A stretch of DNA of 64,000 bases from Candidatus Pelagibacter sp. RS40 (lineage in GTDB: Bacteria > Pseudomonadota > Alphaproteobacteria > Pelagibacterales > Pelagibacteraceae). The position numbers and the translations under genes are program-made. How positions within the stretch are numbered: position 1 is the first letter of the stretch; each line of letters opens with the position of its first letter. Of this stretch, positions 33,591-42,200 are shown one piece after another. Where the stretch lies: assembly GCF_002101295.1 (NCBI RefSeq), contig NZ_CP020778.1:971001-1035000 (forward strand), in the 5' to 3' direction. The notes below the pieces were generated by a model. It worked only from the letters and a program-made list of their open reading frames with translations, was not told where the DNA came from and made no database searches.

Positions 33591-36082
33591 TAATTTAATT
33601 TACTTATTTTCAATTTTTTAGCTTTTTTCTTTGCTTCTTTCTTTTTAATTTTATCTAATTTCTTTCTTAGCTTTTTGTTCTTTTTTTCTTGTTTCTTTAT
33701 AAATTTTGCAATTTCTTCATCCGAATATAATTTATAATTACTTCCATTTTTCTCTTCAGCTTTTAAATAAACATTTAAATAATTTTCTGGATCTGTTGAT
33801 ACAATACTTTTTACCATTTCTTTTGGTGTCTCTAACACAGGTTCAGTTTTCTTTATTACCTTTTCTTTTTTTATTTTTTTCTTTTTATTCTTTTTCTTCT
33901 CTAGTTTAGCTCTTTCTTTTTCTTCTTTTTTCTTAATTTTCGCTAATTTTTTTCTTAATTTTTTATTTTTCTTTTCTTGGTTTTTAATAAGATCATTGAT
34001 CTCTTCAGTACTAAAGAAGGTAAATTGATTTCCATCTTTTATAGTTACTCTTTCATTTAAATCAAAAGTTTTTAATTCCTTAGCTTTTTTCTCAGCAAGT
34101 TTTTTTGCTTTAAGTTTTGCTTTTTTCTCTTTTAATTTCTGCGCTTTTAATTTCTTCTCTTTTTCTTTCTTACGTTTTTCAGCAAGTCTTTTCTCTTCTT
34201 TCTTACGTTTTTCGGCTAACTCTTTTTCTTCTTTAATCCTTTTTTCTTTTGCCAGCCTTTCTTTTCTTAGATCTGGATCAACTACTAATGTAAAAGTATC
34301 TTCAGTTGCTGTATTTATGTTTCTAGCACTGACGGTAAGGTCAATTTCTTCAATATTTCCCTTATTTTTTCTATCAATTAAGAAAGTTCTTTGAGATGGT
34401 AAAAAAGTTATCCATTCAGGAAGAGGGGCGTTATTACTTAATTTGGCACTGTATTGAACTCTGCCTTTTCCATCTAATTTGAATGTATTTTTTGCAAATT
34501 CAAAACTTGAAATATTTAAATCATCGTTTGTTACTACAGGCTTTTGTTTGTTAATTGGTTTTTTAACAATTGCTTTAAAATTCTTACCTGTATCTTTAAA
34601 ATTCTTTTTAATTATTTCTGCAAATTCTTTTGTTCCTATTTGTAAACTTTCTCTTGTTGTTACATCAACACCAACAGAGGTATAAACTTGTGCTACACTG
34701 AATTGAACTTTTGAAAACGCAATATCTCTTCTAAGTTCTGCAACCAACAAACTTGCTTCTTCTCTTATTAATTCTAATTCACCAAATCTTGCAATCTTTT
34801 GCGCATTTCTAACTTGCTCTGTAATTTTTCTTGAAACATCATAATAACGATCAGCTGTTTCATATTCCTCTAATGCCATTTGATATTCTATATTTGATAT
34901 ATGAACTTGTGATAATACTGCCATTGATAAAGCCAGTCTTTGCTCCTTAATAATTTCAGTATTCATTTCATTTACTTCTTTTAATCTTGGAGCTCTAAAT
35001 ACATTTAATAAATTTGCACCAATTGATGAACCATACTCAAAGTTAGTTTTATTCATTAAATAATCATTTGATGAACTTGTCCATGCTGCATTAAAATTTA
35101 ATCCAGGCAATAACGATCTCATACCTGCTTTTGTTTCTGCAATTGATATTCTTTCTTCGTAATGATTTTCAATTAATTCTGGTCTATTAACTAAAGCATG
35201 TTTTTCCATATGCTTTAATTTCATATTTAATTCGTTTAATGGTTGATCTGTTTGAACAAGTACAAATTTTTCGTTTGGAAGAAGTCCCATTAGGGCACCT
35301 AATTCTATTTTAGCGTTAATAAAGCTTTGTTTCTGGCTTTGAAGAGCTCTTTGAATATCTAATAATTCTTTTTGATATAAAAGAGCATCCATTGGTTTTT
35401 GTAACAAAAGCTCTTCTATTTTTTGACTATCGTTTAATGCATTATTTACTTTAATTAATAATGGATCATATTTTTTAATTAATTTTTCTGCCGATAATGC
35501 ATTCCAATAAGCTCTTATTACATCTTTTGTAATATTATTTGCTGCTTTTTTTTCTAATTCTTTTGATATTAAAAACTTATCTGAGCTTTGTCCTGCTCTT
35601 ATATATGAAAGACCAAAATCAAGTGCATTCCATGAAAAACCGACATCTTGTTCATTAACATCTCTATCTCTTGAGGTTGAATATGAGGATCCAATACTTC
35701 CCGCTAAGTCAGTACTTGGTACTGTTGCACTTGCTGTAGTTTTATATCTATCGCTTCCAGTATAACCTGCATTTGCTGCCATCGTTGGAAGCATTTCAAA
35801 CTCTACATCTTCTATTTTTCTATTAGCAAGTGATGTTTCTAAAAGTTTGACTTTTAAATCTTTGTTATTTTCAATTGCAAGAGCGATTGCTGTATATAAA
35901 TCTATTTTTAAATCTTTATTAAAAAGATCATTTTGCTCTTTAATCTCTTGTATTTTAGCCAAATCATCTTCTGCAGATTTTATAAAATCTTCAGATGTAA
36001 TAGGTTCAGGATTTCGCTTTGCACACGAAACAACCACCCCAAGAGATAAAACTAACAATATTTTTAATAAATATTTTAACAT
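33590..36082 (-). CDS. TolC-like outer-membrane lipoprotein with cadherin-like domain and Lys-rich coiled-coil tail
   Basis: The 830-aa product has a lipoprotein signal peptide with lipobox VVSC (Cys20). Residues about 55-495 form an outer-membrane efflux (TolC/OEP-type) domain, with two related halves of long helices and beta-strand segments (AYWNALSAEKLI and SNIEYQMALEEYETADRYYDV). Residues about 520-600 resemble a dystroglycan-type cadherin-like domain (APLPEWITFLPSQRTFLID), the same type found near the C-termini of the giant proteins. From about residue 604 a very Lys/Glu-rich coiled coil contains two copies of an S-[TD]-EEI-x-x-[LF]-I-K-x-QEKKN module. Ordinary TolC proteins are about 450-500 aa, so the extension of over 300 residues is exceptional. 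It is divergent from giant gene 1. Likely role: outer-membrane exit channel for the giant proteins. Confidence 0.8.
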   Translation of the reverse strand: MLKYLLKILLVLSLGVVVSCAKRNPEPITSEDFIKSAEDDLAKIQEIKEQNDLFNKDLKIDLYTAIALAIENNKDLKVKLLETSLANRKIEDVEFEMLPTMAANAGYTGSDRYKTTASATVPSTDLAGSIGSSYSTSRDRDVNEQDVGFSWNALDFGLSYIRAGQSSDKFLISKELEKKAANNITKDVIRAYWNALSAEKLIKKYDPLLIKVNNALNDSQKIEELLLQKPMDALLYQKELLDIQRALQSQKQSFINAKIELGALMGLLPNEKFVLVQTDQPLNELNMKLKHMEKHALVNRPELIENHYEERISIAETKAGMRSLLPGLNFNAAWTSSSNDYLMNKTNFEYGSSIGANLLNVFRAPRLKEVNEMNTEIIKEQRLALSMAVLSQVHISNIEYQMALEEYETADRYYDVSRKITEQVRNAQKIARFGELELIREEASLLVAELRRDIAFSKVQFSVAQVYTSVGVDVTTRESLQIGTKEFAEIIKKNFKDTGKNFKAIVKKPINKQKPVVTNDDLNISSFEFAKNTFKLDGKGRVQYSAKLSNNAPLPEWITFLPSQRTFLIDRKNKGNIEEIDLTVSARNINTATEDTFTLVVDPDLRKERLAKEKRIKEEKELAEKRKKEEKRLAEKRKKEKEKKLKAQKLKEKKAKLKAKKLAEKKAKELKTFDLNERVTIKDGNQFTFFSTEEINDLIKNQEKKNKKLRKKLAKIKKKEEKERAKLEKKKNKKKKIKKEKVIKKTEPVLETPKEMVKSIVSTDPENYLNVYLKAEEKNGSNYKLYSDEEIAKFIKKQEKKNKKLRKKLDKIKKKEAKKKAKKLKISKLN

Positions 36083-36130
36083 TAAATTGTTATTAAATTA
36101 TTTAGAGTCCTGGTCTATTTCATATACGTC

Positions 36131-36140
36131 CATTATGGGT
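36131..36140 (+). promoter_or_regulatory. Secretion-locus motif copy 2 (CATTATGGGT)
   Basis: Lies 48 nt from the TolC-like start codon in the divergent region. With the preceding C it forms the near-palindrome CCATTATGG, so either strand may be read. Spaced 63 bp (about six helical turns) from copy 3. Confidence 0.55.
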
Positions 36141-36193
36141 CTTTTATAGTCAATTTTTTTTTTCATTTTGGAAGTATTCTTTACTTATGTGCT

Positions 36194-36203
36194 CATTATG
36201 GGC
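36194..36203 (+). promoter_or_regulatory. Secretion-locus motif copy 3 (CATTATGGGC)
   Basis: Lies 53 nt upstream of the GTG start of giant gene 1, about the same distance as copy 2 from the TolC-like start and copy 5 from giant gene 2. This constant spacing suggests an activator or promoter element. Confidence 0.55.
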
Positions 36204-36256
36204 AATTTTTAAAACAGTTTTTACAAAATTTTTTCTTATCTTTTAAACTTTTTTTT

Positions 36257-39200
36257 GTGAATAAATTTAAGAAAAAAAAAATTATAAAAAATAAGAAAGT
36301 ATTCATTGAGCCTTTAGAACAAAGGATCATGCTTGATGGTGCAGGATCGTCTACTTTTCTAGATCTAATAGATGAAAGATCACAAGCTGACAATTCAAAT
36401 AAAAGTATTCAAGAAGTTAAAAAATTTAAAGAGTTAAAAAGTGAAAATGGATCAAAAGAACTTCCATTTACTAATGTTCCAAGAGATCAATTAAAAAGAA
36501 AACAAATCGTATTCATTGATAAACAAGTTCCAGATTTTGAAAAATTAGCAAAGTCATTTAGAAAAAATGTTGAAATTCACTTTATTGAAACAAACGAAGA
36601 TGGATTTAAAAAAATTGAGCAAACTTTAGTAAACGGAAAAAAATATTCAGCCATACATATAATTGGGCATGGTAGTGCAGGGCAAATTTTATTTGGAAAT
36701 GCACTCCTAACAAATGAAAGTATTGAAAATTACAAATCAACTTTAGGTAGTATTGGTGAAAGTTTAACAAAAAAAGGCGATATCCTTTTTTATGGTTGCA
36801 ACATTGCAGCAAACGATAAAGGGGAAGCTTTATTAAAAAAAATATCCAATTTTACAAAAGCAGATATTGCAGCATCCAATGATTTAACGGGTAAAGTTGG
36901 GGATTGGGATTTAGAGAAAAAATATGGAATAGTTGAAACTAAAAATGTTCAAGTAGTAGATTATAAATCTTATCTCTTAATCTCTAAAAATACTGTTGGT
37001 GAAGATGGAATTGCAAGCGTAAGTGGAGGTTATGTTACAGCTTATACAGGTAGCCATACAATAAAGGATCTAAGATCAAACACCGAAGGTAACTCAAAAA
37101 CATATTCAGGTTGGTGGAATGTTACAAGAGAAAAAGCAGGAATAAGCTCAGGAAAAATTCAGGCTGGTGACGGTGATATTAGATTTGCGAGTGGCTCACC
37201 TCTTACAGCAAGCACCAGTACTCAATATGACAGTTACATTCTTTTTTTAAATGCAAAAAGAAATGATAAATCAGACAGAAATAATGTGGCTACCGTAACC
37301 TTTGATAATAATATTAAAGCAGTGATGTATGGACAAGAAACAGGAAAAAAAACAGTTGGAACAATGAATTTTGAGGTAAGTGGTTATACTTATGGTGGCT
37401 CAGAATCAAAGAGAGGTTTTGAAGATGGTGGTTCATCACAAACAACACAAGATGATTGGTTTTCGTTTTCAGGCAAAACTATTACTTGTGGTGCAAAAAA
37501 TAAAGATCCTGGTGACTATCTGCGAATTATAGTTGATGCTGCATCTCCTCCTGCTGTAAATAAAGATCCTGTTGCATCTAATAGCACTCAATCAGTAACT
37601 GAAAATGAATACGCAGCTCTTAATGGAGGTTATGGAGATGTTATAACAGGCAACGAAGATCCTGATGGTGATACAGTAACGATTACAAAAATTAAATATG
37701 ATAAATTTACAGACTCTAACAGTAATGACAAAGTAGATTCAGGTGAGATTGAAATTGGCAAAGAACAGGATTTAACCTCGGGTTGGAATTCTGTTAATAC
37801 AAAGTATGGAAATTTGTTTATTCATCAATCAACTGGTAAGTATGCATTTAATGCTGTAAGACAATCATCTCCTGATATCGAAAAGTACGATGATAATGAA
37901 AAATCTTTATCTTATACAGGTTGGGGTGTAAATAAGGCTCAATTTAACGAGGTAAATACAATTAATGCTGGAGAAAGTAAAACGGTATCATTCACCTATA
38001 CAATTGATGATCGTAATGGTGGTACCGATACTGGAACAATAACAATTACCATAAATGGAGCAAATGATACACCTATTGCAGTAAACGATTCCGCTTCAAC
38101 AATTGAAGGTGGAACAATTTCGACCTCAGATAATTTACTCAACAATGACATCGATAGAGACTCAAATGATAGTTTTGGGAATGGTTTTTATATTTCTGAA
38201 ATAAAAGCAGGGGAAGATGAGAATCATGCTTCATCTGGAAGCGAATTATCAGCTACGGTTACACAACAAACAGTGACAGGTAACTATGGAAATTTAACAG
38301 TTAATAGAGATGGAACATATACTTATACAGCTTTCACAGACTCCGGTCTAGCAGCAGGAGAAGAAGTAGAGGATCATTTCACCTATATACTTAAAGATGA
38401 TAGCAACGAAGCAAATATTGGAACGCTACAACAGGGCAGACCAATTGAAACTCCAGTGGATAAAAATAGTATTGGAAAATTAAGTATAGAAGTTGTTGGT
38501 GTTGCAGATGCTAATAATGCACCCGACTTAAAAGCTGATACAGGTTATGTTTATGAAGATTTTACTTTAACAGTTGCAGATGGTGCAAGCGCCAATGATG
38601 GTTTAGATTCATCTCCATTTACAGGGGATCAAGAGATTGCAGCAGACTCTGATTTTAATAGTAATCATGGAGATCATACGGGAGATCTATTAGGAAATGA
38701 TGTTGATGATGATGGAGATACTTTATCAATTAATGGAGTAAGACTTGCAAGTTATGTAGATACATTGGCTGATCCACCAAGTTTTACTACTGTATCTGGT
38801 TCAACAAGTATTACAGGAACTTATGGAGTTCTTACAATTAATCCTAATGGCTCTTATAGTTATGCTGCAACAAATACCAATACAGATGAATTGGATTTGA
38901 ATGATACGGTTGTTGATAAATTTGATTATAAAGCAACAGATGGAACTGATGAAGCATATACTAGACTAACAATTACTATAAAAGGTATCAATGATGATCC
39001 TGTAGGTGTTGTAAATACTGATTCAGTTACACTTGGCTCATCTCTAAATAGAACTGATGGATCTAGTTACGATATATTAGGTAACGATACCGATGTTGAT
39101 GGTGATGATGATGAAAATGATTTTACAATTACAAGTATCACAGCAACAACAGCTGGCGGTTCAGCTCAAACAACTTTTTCTAGTAATACAGAGACTGTTT

Positions 39201-42200
39201 CAGGACAATACGGAACATTAGTTTTAAACTCTAATGGAAGCTACACATATGATCCAACTGGTAATGCAAATACCATAGCGCTTGCAGATGGTGAAACTGC
39301 CGATGATGTATTCACTTATATATTTAATGATGGAACTTCAAAATTAACTGAGCATAGCAGTGGATCTTTAAAAACAAACCCAAGTGGAACATCTACTTTA
39401 ACAATTACAGTTACTGGCAGAACTCCAAGTGCAGCCGATGATACAGGAAGAATAAATGCAGGCTCAACATTAACTGTTACTGATGGATCATCTGGTGAAG
39501 ATGGAAGTGATACTGATAAAGATAACGAGAGTGGAGACCATACAGGAGATGTTTTGGAAAACGATACAGGATCTTCAACAGCTGTTACTGGTATTCAATT
39601 AGGATCTGAAAGTGCTCCAGGTGCATCTGGTACAATAGGCTCTGTTTTTCAAGGAAATTATGGTGATTTAACAATAAATGCGGATGGTTCTTATACTTAC
39701 AATGCTAATAATGCTGGAACATTGTTGGCTGGTCAAACTGCAACTGAAACATTTACTTATACAGTAACTGATGGCACTGGTAAAACTGATACCGCAACAA
39801 TTACTATTACAATTTTAGGAGTTGATGATGCTCCTGCAGCAGTTAATGACACTGGTTATATTCAAGAGGCATCTACTTTAACTGTTGAGGCAGATGAAGG
39901 TGTAGATGGTACCGATGATAACAATAATAATGAAAGTGGTGACACATCAGGCGGTGCTTTAGAAAACGATTCTGATGCAGATGGTGATAGCACAATGTCA
40001 ATAACATCATATGAGCACACTTCAGGAACTAATACTTCTGGAGGCGCTTTAGCTAGTAATAGTAATAGTGGTGAAGCAGGATCAAGTTCAGTTGTTGGAA
40101 TATATGGAACTTTAACTTTGGCAGCTGATGGATCTTATACTTACGCTGCAAACGAAGATATAAGCACACTCGATAGTGGTGAGACTGTTACAGATGTTTT
40201 TACTTACACTCTTACAGATAGTGATGGAGATACTGCAGACGATACTGCAACAATTACAATAACAATTGTTGGAATAAGCGCACCTTCTGCTGCAGATAAT
40301 ATTGCGACAGTAGAGGAAAATAGCACTTTAACAGTTGCAGATGGTGCAGGCGTTAATGCTGAAACAGCAGCAACACATGCTGGTGGTTCAGATTCTTTTG
40401 CAGTTCATGCACAAGAAAATGATGGAACTGGAATTAGTTTTAGTAGCGATGGTAAGAAGATGTATATTACAGGACATGCTCAAAACAAAATTTATCAATG
40501 GGATTTAAGTACTGCATTTGATCCCTCAACAAAATCAAATCTAGTATCCAAAAGCACTAATTGGAACGGTGTAGATAATTCAGGTGATGACGATTTTAGT
40601 AATGATCAGGGAGATTGGACAAGAGGTCATGTATGGAATGTTGATGGTACTAAACTTTTTGTACTTAATTGGGATGGAGGTGTCGCTGGTGATAGCACTG
40701 CTTCTTACCGTATATGTTCATATGATGCCTCATCTCCTTTTGAAGTTTCATCATTAACAATAGCAGCACCAACATCTTCAACAAGCTTTGATACAGGATA
40801 CACGGACGCACATTTAAATTTAAGTGTAAGTAATGATGGTAAAAAATTTCATATAATTGATAGAGGAGATAAAGTATTAAAACAGATAAAATTAACAACT
40901 GCATATGATTTATCAACTGCATCTTATGAAACTGGGTATTCTTTAGCTGCTGCAGTTAGTGGACCAAGAAGTTTTACATTTAGCGCTGATGGAAAAAGAT
41001 TTTTTGTAGGCTGCCAGTCTAATGATAAAATATATCAGTTTTCATTAGATAATGCTTTTGACGTAACACCAGGATCTGTAACTCTAGATGGAAATATAAA
41101 TTTATTAAATAGTGGTACGATGCCATTTGGAATAACATTTGGTGCCGGTGGTACTAAAATGTTTGTTCATGAAATAGATGGTAACGATACTGTTGAAGAG
41201 TATGCTTTAAGAACACCATACAATTTAATTGATTTAGATGGAGAGCATGACGGAGATGTTTTAGAGGATGACACAGATACAGATGGTGGTACTTTAACAG
41301 TTTCTTCAGTTAGAACAGGATCAACAGAGGGGTCTGGTACAGCAGGAACTTTAGGGCAAGCTCTTACAGGGACTTATGGAGATCTTACATTAAATGCTAA
41401 TGGATCGTACAATTATACAGCAAATACAGGCATTTCAGCTACAGAAGCATTGGATGCGGGTGATATTGTTTATGACTATTTCAATTACACCGTTTCTGAT
41501 GGAACTGGAACGGACACCGCTTTAATCACAATAAAAGTAATTGGAGTAAACGATGCTCCATCTGCAACAAATGATACTGGGTATATTCATGAAGGTGGAA
41601 CATTAACAGTTTCAAATGGTGGATCAGCTGTTTCTGGAACCTCAACAGGAAGTAATACAGGGGATGTGTTATTAAATGATACAGATGTTGATGCAAATGA
41701 TACATTAATTGTTGTTGGAACAGTTACACAAAACGGTGGAACGAATACAGCGGGCGCATCAGTTGCGAAGAATAATGAGACGGCAGATGTTGGTGCTAAA
41801 ATAGATGGACTTTACGGAGACTTAACTTTAAATGCAGATGGATCTTATAGCTATATAGCAAACGATGCTGCATCTCTCAATAACGGTGAAACTGTTACAG
41901 ATATATTTACATTTACTACAAGTGATACTCAAGGAGGAACAGATACATCTACTTTAACAATTACAATTATTGGTAAAGGAGTAGATCTTACAAATGACAC
42001 AGATGCAGTAAATGAAGATGCAAACATCACTGTAAGTGATGGTGATGATGAAGACTTATTAGTAGATGATTTTGGTGTATCTACAGTTACGAGTGTTGCA
42101 CATACAAGTGGAACAGATGGAAATGGAACTGCTCTTTCGAGCACTGGTAATTCGGCGTCTGCAGGCTCTGCTGTTATTGGTCGGTATGGTACTTTAACGG

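Noticed and set aside
36083-36256. tRNA or small protein gene in the 174-nt divergent gap
   Set aside because: No T-loop-like GGTTCGAATCC sequence and no open frame with a ribosome-binding site; the gap holds regulatory motif copies instead.
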